The notes beneath the pieces were generated by a model. It was not told the origin of the DNA and did no database searches. It saw nothing but the letters and a program-made list of their open reading frames with translations. Below, piece by piece: positions 37,899 through 47,934 of a DNA stretch of 64,000 nucleotides (its first letter is position 1; each line of letters opens with the position of its first letter). The stretch is from Thecamonas trahens ATCC 50062 (Eukaryota > Apusozoa > Apusomonadida > Apusomonadidae), in NCBI RefSeq assembly GCF_000142905.1, contig NW_013657669.1:1-64000 (forward strand), read 5' to 3'. The position numbers and the translations under genes are program-made.

Positions 37899-39176
37899 AT
37901 GTCCAAGCATAAGGAGCGGACGACACAGAAGGTCGAGATTGTGGCAGCGGCACCAGGGAGTATTGGAGAGGATGGTGAGGTCCAGGTCAAGTACGTTATG
38001 TCTGTTTGCAGCATGTGGCATGGGTGTGGCCGGGGGGGGGGGAGGGGGAGGGGGCGGTGCTGGTGCGGGTGCCCCCCGCTTTCCGGTAGAATCTACCTCG
38101 CCGACTTTTTCTCAACCATGGATGGCCATGGCTTCTGGCTCGGAGCGGGCAATCGGGCCAGGGTACTTACATGAACAACAAACAGGCTGCGGAAAAAGGT
38201 GCCGACGCTCAAGGCCGAGATGCTTGTCGAAGATCGTGGCTTTCCCTACGTGTTGAAGCACTTTCCCAAGCGTGCCAAGATGAGCCGGAAGAAGGGTGAC
38301 GAGCTGGCGAACCTCTCAAAGCTCCTTGGCGCCTACCATGATTGGGCGCACGACGTCTTTCCCAAGCTCGTCTTTCCGGACTTTATCGACCGCGTCCGCA
38401 AGCTCGCCTCAAACGCCATGGTCCGCGACCTTGTCAGTCGCATGCGCTACCAGTCTGAGCACGGCGTGACTCGTGAAGAGATGGACCTTGCTGCCGAGCC
38501 CACCGCCGAAGAGATTCGTGCCGCTGCCCTCCTCGATGGCATTGCACCCAACATGCTTTTCGGTGACGAGGGCGGCCTTGGTGGGTGGAGCGCCGTTCCG
38601 GAACAGCCGGCTGTCTCGACTGCGCCGACTGCGCGCCCCTCGGCCGCCAACCCCGCCGCTGATGACGACTTTGATCTCGCCGCCCTCGAGGCCATGCGCG
38701 AGCTCGAGACCCAGCCGCCGGTGACTTCCCGCCCTGCCGCCAACCCCGCCGCTGACGACGACTTTGATCTCGCCGCCCTCGAGGCCATGCGCGAGCTCGA
38801 GACCCAGCCGCCGGCGACTTCCCGCCCTGCCGCCAACCCCGCCGCTGATGACGACTTTGATCTCGCCGCCCTCGAGGCCATGCGCGAGCTCGAGACCCAG
38901 CCGCCGGCGACTTCCCGCCCTGCCGCCAACCCCGCCGCTGACGACGACTTTGATCTCGCCGCCCTCGAGGCCATGCGCGAGCTCGAGACCCAGCCGAGCA
39001 ATGTCGGCGCTCCGGCCGCTGAGGACGGGACGCCTGTTCGGCTCCCACGCCACTCGCGTGCCGCGCGCATGATGGGCCGCAAAAAGCGGTCGCGCTCGCC
39101 GGCCCATACTGCTGCCTCCGAGGCCGAGGCCCGGCGCACTTCCAAGCGCTCGTCGCCGCTCCCCCTCTCGCCGTAA
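37899..39176 (+). CDS. TIPIN/Swi3/Csm3 replication-fork protection subunit
   Basis: Exon 1 is 37899-37990 (MSKHKERTTQKVEIV). The intron 37991-38185 has a GTACGT donor and an ACAG acceptor. Exon 2 is 38186-39176. Splicing completes a Lys codon and gives VKLRKKVPTLKAEML, the expected entry to the Swi3 domain (residues ~30-105), which continues with GDELANLSKLLGAYHDW and FPKLVFPDFIDRV. The product is 360 residues, or 402 if ATG 37773 upstream in the same frame is used. Residues ~182-300 are four near-identical 31-residue repeats centred on DDDFDLAALEAMREL. The C-terminus is basic (GRKKRSRSP). Known role: partner of Timeless/Tof1 that stabilises stalled forks and aids checkpoint signalling. The stop is 33 bp from that of the convergent RBR gene. 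Confidence 0.85.
38643..38996 (+). repeat. 93-bp in-frame tandem repeat, 3.8 copies
   Basis: The GATGACGACTTTGAT core recurs at 38661, 38754, 38847 and 38940, exactly 93 bases apart, with only one or two base differences between units. Each unit encodes 31 residues: a Pro/Ala linker, an acidic DDDF, and an amphipathic LAALEAMRELE helix. Confidence 0.95.
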
Positions 39177-39209
39177 AGCCGTGTGATATTACTGCGACTG
39201 CGGCGGCGG

Positions 39210-41183
39210 CTACTCGGTCCGCTCGTCCATGATGATGTCAAACACATGGGTGCGGTGCGGTGAGCCTTCATCGATGGCCAGCGGCTGGCAGCGGAGGCAG
39301 ACCGCAAACGCCGGGCAGGCGATGCACCGAAACTCGGGGCCAAAGATGTCCTGCTGGCACAGATCGCACCGCAACCGGACCGCCGTCCCATCTGTGCCGG
39401 CAAACAAGATGTGCTCGGTCCGGATCGAGTGCTCGGGTGCCTCGGTGCCAAACTCGGTGTCGACCCGGATGTGGCTCGACGTCGCCGGCACATACGCCGG
39501 CGCCGTCTCCCAGTTGAAGCTTGCCCCGCATCCGTCCTGGTTGTCGCCGCCGTGGTAGTTCCGCCCGCACACCATCGACGAGCAGCCGGCGACCCGGTTG
39601 ATGACCCGGCCGCACGACGGGCAGCACCGGCAGTTGGCCGCCTTCCACTCCTCGTCGTTCTCGTTCTCGCGAAGCCGCTGCAGCGCAGCCTCGACCTCGC
39701 GCTGGTGCGCCTCGCGGGCCTCATTGAACTCGGAAATTCGCTCCTCGTACTCGGCGTCGGCCGCCGCGAGCTGGTCCAGATACGCCCGCCGCCCGCTTGT
39801 CACCCACTCGAGCCACGCCCGCTCTGCCTGCTGTACCTGCCCACACTCGTACTTGTAGTGGTACTGGTTCTTGCACAGAGAGCAGAAGACTGCCCGGCAG
39901 ACCGAGCACGTCACACGCTCCTTCTCGCCGGGCATCGACGCAATCTCGTACCCAGTGCAGTCGGCCGTTGGGCACGGAATCGCGCCCGGGATCGAGGTGA
40001 TGGCCCGCGTCAGCTGTTGGGTGCGGAACTTGGTCAGCAGCTCGCCCTCGCCCACCGTCTGCATCACCTCAATCTCGGACATGACATGGTTGCACTCGCC
40101 GCCGGGGCAGACCGCCTCGGTGTTCTCGCGGATGTTCATCTCCACCATCCGCCCGATGCACTCAAAACAGAACCGGTGCGACGCTGCGCAGTCGACCGTG
40201 TACATCTGCGAGACCTCAAACTCGCAGAAACAGAGCTCGCAGTCAAACACCGTCGGCGGCGATTTGGCCGCCGCCATCAGCGCCTCGTCCTTGGCCAGCC
40301 ACTCGGCAACGTCGATCCCGTTGAGTAGGAGCGAGATGAGCGTGTCTGCAGAGCCTGCCGTGTGACGCATCACACACTCCACCACGTGCCTCGGGTACTT
40401 GCCGCCGATGATCGTCACAATCAGGTCCGGGTCCATCTCGCTCGCCCCACTGCTTGCCCCGCCGCCACCATCGCCGTTCCCCGTGTCCAGGCTCAACCCA
40501 TCGCGCCCGTTCCTCCCGCCGTTGCCACCGTTGCCGCCGTCGTCGAGCTCCGACGACCGAATCTTCTGCGCTTCTGCGAGCTTGCGGATCACGTCACGGT
40601 CGTCTGCATGCCGCGCCAGCATCGCCGCCTGCTCCGCCCGCTGTGCCGCCACCGCTGCAGCCTGCTCGCCAAACTCGTCCGCCGCCTGCGTCGCCCGCCG
40701 AGACGCATTCAGCAGCTCCGCCACCGCCTGCGCCTTTTCTGCCGCAGCCGTCCGCTCCACGCGCTTCTCCTCGCGACTCCGCAGGAGCTCCAGCTCGGCG
40801 GCGGGCTGAAGAGCCGCAGTCGCCTCCACCGCAGCCACTGTCTCCTTCGTGTCTGGATCATCGTCTTCCTCCACCTCCTTCCCACGCCTGACCTCGCTCT
40901 GATGGATGGATGCAGACGGCGGCGAGACCGCCTGCGGCGTTACAACCCGCGGCGTCACAACCCGTGGCGTCTCGGCGCCCTCACCCGGCATCGCCACGTC
41001 GCGTGGGGTGGACGAGCCCGACTTGGCGTGCTTGAAAAACGGCTCGTTGTTCTCGGCCACATACAGCACATCATTGTTGTCGATGAGCTCCGTCTCGTCC
41101 ACGATCGCCCCCGTATCCATGTACAACGTTGTCGGATGAGTCAAGCCCAGCTTGCTCGTCGCCTTGGCCAACAGCTCCTCCAT
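39210..41183 (-). CDS. RBR (RING-IBR-RING) E3 ubiquitin ligase with UBL/DCX-like N-terminus and ZZ finger
   Basis: Predicted 657 residues from ATG 41183. The frame is open further upstream only to a TTG just after a possible TGTAG acceptor, so an extra 5' exon is possible. In order: an N-terminal segment MEELLAKATSKLGLTHPTT followed by YVAENNEPFF that looks like the end of a DCX or ubiquitin-like fold; a variable coiled region; a UBA-like helix set (~255-290); RING1 (~314-365, CELCFCEFEV, SHRFCFECI); IBR (~395-450, CPTADCTGYEI, CSVCRAVFC); RING2 (~525-570, CPSCGRVINRVAGCSSM) with catalytic Cys534 and a Cys/His-rich continuation; and a ZZ-type finger (~590-655, CDLCQQDIFGPEFRC). All RBR metal ligands appear present. 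Expected mechanism: a RING/HECT hybrid via a thioester on Cys534. Confidence 0.9.
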   Translation of the reverse strand: MEELLAKATSKLGLTHPTTLYMDTGAIVDETELIDNNDVLYVAENNEPFFKHAKSGSSTPRDVAMPGEGAETPRVVTPRVVTPQAVSPPSASIHQSEVRRGKEVEEDDDPDTKETVAAVEATAALQPAAELELLRSREEKRVERTAAAEKAQAVAELLNASRRATQAADEFGEQAAAVAAQRAEQAAMLARHADDRDVIRKLAEAQKIRSSELDDGGNGGNGGRNGRDGLSLDTGNGDGGGGASSGASEMDPDLIVTIIGGKYPRHVVECVMRHTAGSADTLISLLLNGIDVAEWLAKDEALMAAAKSPPTVFDCELCFCEFEVSQMYTVDCAASHRFCFECIGRMVEMNIRENTEAVCPGGECNHVMSEIEVMQTVGEGELLTKFRTQQLTRAITSIPGAIPCPTADCTGYEIASMPGEKERVTCSVCRAVFCSLCKNQYHYKYECGQVQQAERAWLEWVTSGRRAYLDQLAAADAEYEERISEFNEAREAHQREVEAALQRLRENENDEEWKAANCRCCPSCGRVINRVAGCSSMVCGRNYHGGDNQDGCGASFNWETAPAYVPATSSHIRVDTEFGTEAPEHSIRTEHILFAGTDGTAVRLRCDLCQQDIFGPEFRCIACPAFAVCLRCQPLAIDEGSPHRTHVFDIIMDERTE

Positions 41184-41204
41184 CGTCTCAGGCACCGCCA
41201 CCAA

Positions 41205-42257
41205 CTACAACCGCCATCGCCATCATCCGATCAAGAGCACGAGAGAGCACAAAAAAGGTGAGCCACACACAGCTGCCCGACTCCACCATCTCTAAAATAA
41301 CCAAACCAATGCCCATGCATGCGCACTCCCCACACACACATACACACAACACGACGTCCATAACCCTCCCTCCCTCCCCCCCCACTCCCCACCCTCCCCA
41401 CCCTCCCTCCCCCCCCCACTCCCCCCATGTACGGTTGGTCATACATAGCCTGTGGCCCCCTCCTCATTCCGAAAGATGGAACACCGTGTCCGTGGCATGT
41501 TCCTGCCGTCGAGGTGGTGTTTGGGGTGGAGTGAGTGGCTGTAGTTGTCCGCGTCGGGCAAGTGGAGGTGCGGTAGGGGAGAGGGGGGAGAGGGGGAGGG
41601 GGGGAAGGAAGGGGGAGCTGTATGTGGCATGGCTTCGACGAACGAACGAAACGAACGAACGAAACGAATGAACGAAAGGAACGAACGAAACGAACGAACG
41701 AAACGAACGAGCGAAACGAACGAAACAATGGACGGGAACGGGACAATGGGAACGATTGGACCGAGCGATGGGCATCAAGAAAAGCGCAACGATCATGTCA
41801 CAACTCTTAAACCAAAGTTGATCCGTGGTAGAGTGCTTGTTGTGGACTGCTGCTGTCGTCACACAAGCTGAAGAGCCAAATCGCCTGATCTCACAGATAC
41901 TGCAGCGCATATCTCCACGTGCGTGCGGTAGCATTTTTGTGATCGCGAACTGATCCTCCCTCACCCACCCTGCTGCAGAGACTTTCCATCCCATCCATAG
42001 GTTATCCCTCCCCATCCCTCCCCTCCCCTTCGCGCTTTCCACTCCCTACTCTCTTGCCGTTCTCTTGCACCCCTTTATGATCTCCGATCACCCCCCTACA
42101 GCTCACAGCACCCTGTATTGTAAGCTAGCTAGGTCACAAAAAGAGCCAAAAGTTGGCGCGGTCAGCGGCGCCAAACGGCCACAAGCCACAGGCTAGGGTG
42201 ACAAGCCACGGGGCTCGGGCAGGGCCGACACCGCTCTACTCACCGACCGTCTTGACC
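41205..42257. other. Long intergenic region with simple repeats
   Basis: About 1.05 kb between divergent genes. It contains a C-rich/CA patch (41325-41430), a G-rich patch (41575-41615), the GAAC/GAAAC array (41636-41735) and C/T-rich sequence up to 42110. No gene was identified. The 3' part should hold the promoter of the TSNAXIP1_N-domain gene, and the 5' part may hide a first exon of the RBR gene. Confidence 0.5.
41636..41735 (+). repeat. GAAC/GAAAC minisatellite
   Basis: About 100 bases are made of alternating AACG and AAACG units with a few substitutions (AATG, AAAGG). All three frames stay open because the units lack stop codons, so overlapping open frames here are compositional only. 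Confidence 0.9.
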
Positions 42258-44195
42258 ATGACCGAGGTAGAGAGCAGCAGCAGCAGTGGGCTGATTGTAT
42301 CTGGGGCAGCCGCACGGCTTACGCCGTCGTCACCGCTGCCACCGACGTCGGGCGCCTTTGCCTATCTGAGGAGTACGACGGGCGAGTCGACGCGGCCAAG
42401 ACAGAGGCCGAGTACGAGTGGCGGGAGCGGAGAACGGGCTGTGAGCTCACCTGGATCGACTCGAAGGGAAAGGATGTCGCGGTCAAGCTCACATGGATTG
42501 GTCGGATCTCGGCCAGGCACGGGCGAGAGTCCTGGCCGACGTCGTCGGCGGCCTGGTCGGGATCAGGATGATGCTTCTCTGGCAAGTGGCCGATCGCCGG
42601 GGAGCGCCCGGAAGAGAAGAGGTCGTCCACAGACAGCAGCGGCGGCGCGGTCGAGAAAGATGACGCTAGCTGGAAGCGGAAGCTCGATCGGCTATCTTGA
42701 GAGCTCCAAGCCCAAGCGGGTGTCCTCGGCCCTAGCCGCCACCAGAGCGCTGCTTTCCGAGCGGCTGTCGCCAGGCAAGAGCGAGGCGTCGCCAGGAATC
42801 GAGCCGGCCCGCCCAACAACCGCCTCGCAGGCCCTCACAGCAGGGGCGAGGTCGTCTGGCGCTGCTGCTGGGCGGCCGGCATCGGTCATGTCACACCACC
42901 GGAAGCAGTGGTCTCCAGCACGAGCCCGCCGTTCGGACGGCGACGTGCCACTGCGGAGCGTGGCCCCGGCTGGCGAAAGTCCTGGCGATGGGAGCAGCGC
43001 CAAGGCCGACGACCCGACCTTTGTCTTTCGCAACGAGCGCGGCGAGACCGTGTCGAGCGGCACGCCGGCGATCCAAGCGTGGCTCCGCGACAATCCGGAC
43101 CCACCAGAGCCGCGATGGTATGTAGTTGATGCGCCGCCACCGCGGCCAGCCACAGTCTCAGGCTTTCGCCGGCCGGCGACGGCCAAGGGCGCAGTCGGCC
43201 GGAGCGCAGCAACCAAGTCGATTCCGATCTCAACCACGTACGAGTTTGCGCGGACCGCTCCGGTGGTGCGCCCGTCGACGGCCTCGCCGAGCTCTCGAGG
43301 TACAGCAGGTGGAGCCGGCGGCAGCTCGGGCGACTTTCGCTCCGACGCCATCGAGCTCGAGGTTGCGCTCCTCGACGCGCTGAGGAACTCGGGCGCCGAG
43401 AGCGAGGGCTCGTGCCGGATCCGGCGGACCGTGTACTCGCAGCTGTTCGAGGTCATCATCGAGCGAGTCCCGACGTACGCCCACCTGCTCAAGCTCATCA
43501 AGTCCGAGTATGACTCGGGCGATGTGCTGGACCAGAACCGCGAGGCCGAGATGCGCGAAGAGAAGGAGCTTGCCCAGCAAATCGCCGACGATGCCCGGAC
43601 CGAGCTGTGCGAGCTCACCAACGCCAACGCCCAACTCCGCGAGGAGATGTCGCTGCTTCGCGAGACAGAGGCTGCGCTTCTCTCCGAAATGGATGCCAAA
43701 GACGCCGAGATTCAGCACCTCAACGATCGGCTGCTCCAGCTCAACCCGCTCTGGCTCAAGCAACAGTCGTTCTACACCAAACTCCGCGAGATGGAGACCG
43801 ACCTGGAGTCAACCCTCGCCTCGGCGCTTGTCTCGGAGCCTGCTGCCGACGAGAAGCCCGAGTTGACCGCCGAAGAGCTTGATGCTGCCGACATCGAGAC
43901 TCTGGTGGCGCTCTCGACCCAGCCGGTGCCGGACCACGTGGTGGCCCGCCTCCACACCCTTGAGGACCGCGTTTTCCAGCTCCAGACCGAGGTCGACCTT
44001 GCTCGCAAGCGCGAACGCGAGGTTTACGCTGATCTCCTCCGCCACAAGCAACTCGCCGCCGGCCTGGACACCGATGGCGTCTTTGGCGGCGGTGGCGAGG
44101 CTGCGTCTAGCGATGGCGAGGCCAGCGGTGCTAGCGCAGACGTCGGCCTTGATGACCACGACCTGGCGTCGTCAGCCTCGACTTCATCGAGTTGA
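42258..44195 (+). CDS. Coiled-coil protein with TSNAXIP1_N-type domain
   Basis: Predicted 645 residues from ATG 42258 (GACCATGACC); the frame opens upstream only from TTG. The first ~330 residues are a low-complexity Ser/Arg/Pro region with no clear fold. Residues ~358-421 match the N-terminal domain of translin-associated factor X-interacting protein: AIELEVALLDALRNSG, CRIRRTVYSQLFEVIIE, and YAHLLKLIKSEYDSG. A strong coiled coil follows (~425-560, LCELTNANAQLREEMSLL). The C-terminal tail is acidic and Gly/Ser-rich. Family members are linked to cilia and sperm flagella in animals, so a flagellar or cytoskeletal role is a reasonable inference for a flagellated protist. Confidence 0.75.
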   Translation: MTEVESSSSSGLIVSGAAARLTPSSPLPPTSGAFAYLRSTTGESTRPRQRPSTSGGSGERAVSSPGSTRRERMSRSSSHGLVGSRPGTGESPGRRRRRPGRDQDDASLASGRSPGSARKRRGRPQTAAAARSRKMTLAGSGSSIGYLESSKPKRVSSALAATRALLSERLSPGKSEASPGIEPARPTTASQALTAGARSSGAAAGRPASVMSHHRKQWSPARARRSDGDVPLRSVAPAGESPGDGSSAKADDPTFVFRNERGETVSSGTPAIQAWLRDNPDPPEPRWYVVDAPPPRPATVSGFRRPATAKGAVGRSAATKSIPISTTYEFARTAPVVRPSTASPSSRGTAGGAGGSSGDFRSDAIELEVALLDALRNSGAESEGSCRIRRTVYSQLFEVIIERVPTYAHLLKLIKSEYDSGDVLDQNREAEMREEKELAQQIADDARTELCELTNANAQLREEMSLLRETEAALLSEMDAKDAEIQHLNDRLLQLNPLWLKQQSFYTKLREMETDLESTLASALVSEPAADEKPELTAEELDAADIETLVALSTQPVPDHVVARLHTLEDRVFQLQTEVDLARKREREVYADLLRHKQLAAGLDTDGVFGGGGEAASSDGEASGASADVGLDDHDLASSASTSSS

Positions 44196-44361
44196 GCTCG
44201 CGGTGCAACTCCAGCTCTATGCAAGACGCATGATGCGCATCCGATGCCTAGACTGCACTGCCCTTGCCTTGCCACCGGCCTCGGGCCGAAGCCTGACCAT
44301 AAGCAGCCGTGATCTCTCCCTCAGCCTCTGGCCTTGACACCCGTCTCCCCGCTCGCCGACC

Positions 44362-45298
44362 ATGGCACTGTCGTCCTCGCAGAGCTCCTGGGGACTCAAG
44401 GGCCACTCTGGAGCTGCAGTGCAGAACAATGTACGTATGTAGGATACGACGACCACCCCCCATTCTCTCTCCCAACCATCTGGTCTCTCATACACGCCAT
44501 ATGTCAATAAGTGGATGTGTACGGGTGCTGGCATGGGGAGAGTGACCGTGTGTGTGGTGATTCTACATTTTGGGCGCGTTGGCTGGTGTTGGGGGTCAAG
44601 AGGGCCAAGGCGGGAGGGACGAGGGGGAGGGGTGTACAGAGCATGGAGAACACGCACACGGAGAGAGAGAGAGTGTGTGTGTGTGAGGTAACATACTAAC
44701 GCATGTGTGTATGCAGGACATTGAGGCGTTGAAGCAGGCGTGGTTGAATGAGAAGTTCTCGCCGCATGTGCTCATCTTTGAAGACGCGCTGGTGGCAAGA
44801 GTCAGCGAGGACGTCAAGGAGCAGGAGGATGTGGTGGCCGGGGAACTGGATGACGGGGCTACCTTTATGACCCGACTCAAGCAACTGGAGCTCGAGAGGG
44901 TCAAGTACTTGCTGAGAAGCTATTATCGAACGAGGTTGAGGAAGATCGAGAAGTTCTGCATGTACATCCTCAAGAATCCCGTCGTCCGCACAAGGCTCTC
45001 GCCGGCAGAGCTGGAGTACACTCAGAGATACGTCGATCTCATGGCGGAGCATCTCAACGAGTCCTTCCTCAACGGTCTCCCGGAGAAGCTCCGTGATCTG
45101 ACTACCCAGGATGCAGAAGACGACATGATTCCGGCGCCCAACTTTGATACCCATGTCTTCTGCAAGGTCGTCGACACCATCGGCACCTTTCAGCTCGATC
45201 AGGACTCGTCGGTGGATCTGGAGGAGGGCGAGTTGTACCTTCTGCCCTTCAAGCCCATCCGCGACCTCCTCCTGGACCAGTCTATCATTTTGATCTGA
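44362..45298 (+). CDS. SLD5: DNA replication complex GINS subunit Sld5
   Basis: A two-exon model. Exon 1 is 44362-44430 (MALSSSQSSWGLKGHSGAAV). The intron 44431-44716 starts GTACGTATG and ends TGCAG. Exon 2 is 44717-45298, starting DIEALKQAWLNEKFSPHVL, the characteristic Sld5 N-terminal helix. The product is 216 residues, close to the usual ~220. The A-domain continues with LKQLELERVKYLLRSYYRTR and LRKIEKFCMYIL; the C-terminal B-domain ends LYLLPFKPIRDLLLDQSIIL. Role: one of four GINS subunits (Sld5, Psf1-3) in the CMG helicase, acting at replication origins and forks. The last 79 codons are copied downstream in a 644-bp tandem duplication. Confidence 0.9.
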
Positions 45299-46351
45299 CC
45301 ACTCGCCCGCGGCCCGAGCCCTCGACGCCCCTCCCGTTCATCCGATCGCCGAGATCGCCGACTCGCTCGCCCTCCCGCTCGCCCGTTCTCCCAACTGCCT
45401 CCTCATCCATCACCCGCCATCCCTCACACCTTATGGGCTCGTAGCAACGCATCACACCCTCTTGTCCGTCTGCCACCTCCCATCAAATCAATCCCTCCCT
45501 CCCCCTTCCCGCCACCCTTACCAAGTTGACTAAGTTGGCTGACACGAGGGAAATCGTCGTGACTGTGGCCGATGCCGACATCATGACTCACCATCGCCGC
45601 CTTCAGCCATCGCCTTCAGCCGTCGCGCTCGCCATCGCCACAGCCACAAACCGGTACCTCCACCCGGCGGCAGCCACCAAGACCACCACTCTGTCAGCAC
45701 CCGACTCCTTCCTCCACGGTCTCCCGGAGAAGCTCCGTGATCTGACTACCCAGGATGCAGAAGACGACATGATTCCGGCGCCCAACTTTGATACCCATGT
45801 CTTCTGCAAGGTCGTCGACACCATCGGCACCTTTCAGCTCGATCAGGACTCGTCGGTGGATCTGGAGGAGGGCGAGTTGTACCTTCTGCCCTTCAAGCCC
45901 ATCCGCGACCTCCTCCTGGACCAGTCTATCATTTTGATCTGACCACTCGCCCGCGGCCCGAGCCCTCGACGCCCCTCCCGTTCATCCGATCGCCGAGATC
46001 GCCGACTCGCTCGCCCTCCCGCTCGCCCGTTCTCCCAACTGCCTCCTCATCCATCACCCGCCATCCCTCGCACCTTATGGGCTCGTAGCAACGCACCACA
46101 CCCTCTTGTCCGTCTGCCACCTCCCATCAAATCAATCCCTCCCTCCCCCTTCCCGCCACCCTTACCAAGTTGACTAAGTTGGCTGACACGAGGGAAATCG
46201 TCGTGACTGTGGCCGATGCCGACATCATGACTCACCATCGCCGCCTTCAGCCATCGCCTCCAGCCGTCGCGCTCGCCATCGCCACAGCCACAAACCGGTA
46301 CCTCCACCCGGCGGCAGCCACCAAGACCACCACTCTGTCAGCACCCGACTC
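45064..46351 (+). repeat. Recent 644-bp tandem duplication
   Basis: Bases ~45064-45707 recur at ~45708-46351 with an exact offset of 644. Checkpoints are the Sld5 stop codons at 45298 and 45942 and identical downstream blocks from 45526 and 46170. I saw only about four base differences. The unit starts inside Sld5 exon 2, runs through the intergenic region, and ends just before the GPN1 start. Both boundaries share only the bases TCC. Confidence 0.95.
45708..45942 (+). pseudogene. Truncated copy of the Sld5 3' end
   Basis: The duplicated piece encodes FLHGLPEKLRDLTTQD through to DLLLDQSIIL and the stop, which is the B-domain and linker of Sld5 with one amino-acid change (Asn to His) near the junction. 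It lacks the A-domain, first exon and promoter. An open frame continues upstream to 45526 through former intergenic sequence, but nothing suggests it is used. It may be read as part of a longer Sld5 3' UTR. Confidence 0.85.
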
Positions 46352-46365
46352 CCCAAGGCGACTTG

Positions 46366-46451
46366 ATGGCGACCGACGACGGGCAGCAGCCGACGACATG
46401 CATTGTTGTGGGCATGGCCGGTTCTGGCAAGACAACCCTTCTTCAGGTAGG

Positions 46452-46533
<82 letters not shown>

Positions 46534-47670
46534 TGTATGCCCGTGTGTGTGTGCGTGTGTGGATGGGGCATGATGGCTGGGCGAGATGATGGATGAGTGG
46601 GTGGGGGTGGGTATGGGCATGGAATGACTTATGAATGGTCATGGTCATGGTTATGGTCATGGTTATGGGTGTGGACATGGTTATGTGAATGGGGATAGAG
46701 AATCAATGCGTATATGCATGAGAAGGAGGTCGATGGGTACATGATCAATCTGGATCCGGCCGTGGCCAACGTTCCCTATGGCGTCAACATTGATATCCGT
46801 GATACGGTCAACTACAAAGAGGTGATGAAGCAGTATGGTCTCGGTCCTAACGGAGGCATTCTTACCTCGCTCAATCTCTTTGCCACTAGGTTTGATCAGG
46901 TGCTTTCGTTCCTCGAGTCGAAGGAGAAGCTCGAGAATGTGTTCATCGACACGCCGGGGCAGATCGAGGTCTTCACCTGGTCGGCCTCGGGCTCTATCAT
47001 CACCACTACCCTCGCGGCTTCATTCCCCACGGTCCTGCTGTATGTGGTGGACACGCCGCGGACGGTGGCGCCGGCAACGTTCATGTCCAACATGCTTTAC
47101 GCCTGCTCCATCCTGTACAAGTCCAAGCTCCCGTTTGTGATGGCGTTCAACAAGGCCGACATTGTCGACGCCGAGAAGCCGATCTCGTGGATGACCGACT
47201 TTGAGGCCTTCCAGGAGGAGCTCCTTGCCCACGAGTCGATGTCGTCGGAGCTTGTTCGCTCCATGTCGCTGGTGCTGGAGGAGTTCTACAACCACTTTAC
47301 CGCCGTCGGCGTCTCGGCCGTCACTGGGGAGGGCATGCCCGAGCTGTTCGAGGCCCTTGCCGCCGCCCGTGCCGAGTACTACGCCGACTACAAGCCCGCG
47401 CTCGACAAGACCATTGCCGAGCGAGCCGCTGCCTCTGCTGACGAGCGCGCCGCCGCCCTTGCCCGCCTCAAGACCGACATCGAGGCCGCCGACGGTCTCG
47501 ACCGCGCCGATCCGGCCACGCTTGCTGCTGACGCCTCCCCCGATGTCACACCACCGGCCGTCTCCATGTCCTACGCTCAGGCTGCACAAGCTGCACAGGC
47601 TACCCAGCCGCGGCGTGTCGCCACCCCCACCGTCGACGACAATGCCGACGATCTCGAGATGCCCGGCTAG
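46366..47670 (+). CDS. GPN1: GPN-loop GTPase 1 (XAB1/Npa3-like)
   Basis: Exon 1 is 46366-46446 ([20 protein letters not shown] to LLQ). The intron 46447-46698 starts GTAGGT, ends GATAG and contains a GT microsatellite. Exon 2 is 46699-47670, starting [20 protein letters not shown]. The product is 350 residues. Motifs: P-loop GMAGSGKTT (16-24), [29 protein letters not shown], the family-defining GPN loop [22 protein letters not shown] (G3), and FNKAD (G4). Known role: cytoplasmic assembly and nuclear import of RNA polymerase II. The C-terminal ~80 residues are Ala/Asp-rich and variable. The start codon lies 14 bp after the end of the 644-bp duplication, so the promoter region exists in two copies. 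Confidence 0.95.
46453..46532 (+). repeat. GT microsatellite in GPN1 intron 1
   Basis: A nearly perfect (GT)n run of about 70 bases lies immediately after the donor site of the GPN1 intron. Short imperfect GTGTGT stretches continue to about 46560, and an ATGGTC/ATGGTT repeat follows near 46630-46680. Confidence 0.95.
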
Positions 47671-47683
47671 TATTGAACAACTT

Positions 47684-47702
47684 CCCCCCCCCCCCCCCCC
47701 CC
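47684..47702 (+). repeat. 19-base C run after GPN1
   Basis: A homopolymer of C lies 13 bp past the GPN1 stop codon, inside its likely 3' untranslated region. Confidence 0.9.
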
Positions 47703-47934
47703 TCTCCCCTTGTCTCGTTTCCTCGTCCAAATCCTCCTCAGGCTGCTGCCATCACCATCATCATCATCATCATCATCGCCATCCTCTCCCACGCTTCCAG
47801 CATGTTGCACAGTCCTGCCAAGCCAGCTCACCACTCGGCCGAGTCGGCGCCGCCATGGCCGATCCCCCCCCTTGTCCTACCTTTGCCCAACCCAGTCAGC
47901 GAGTCACAGCCCACACTCGTCGCACATCCAGGCC

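Noticed and set aside
38409-39724. Long minus-strand frames over the TIPIN repeat
   Set aside because: The repeat period of 93 is a multiple of three, so stop-free antisense frames are expected. They encode only repeated Arg/Gly segments.
41545-41871. Open frames in the GAAC/GAAAC array
   Set aside because: Repeat units lack stop codons, so open frames on both strands are compositional artefacts.
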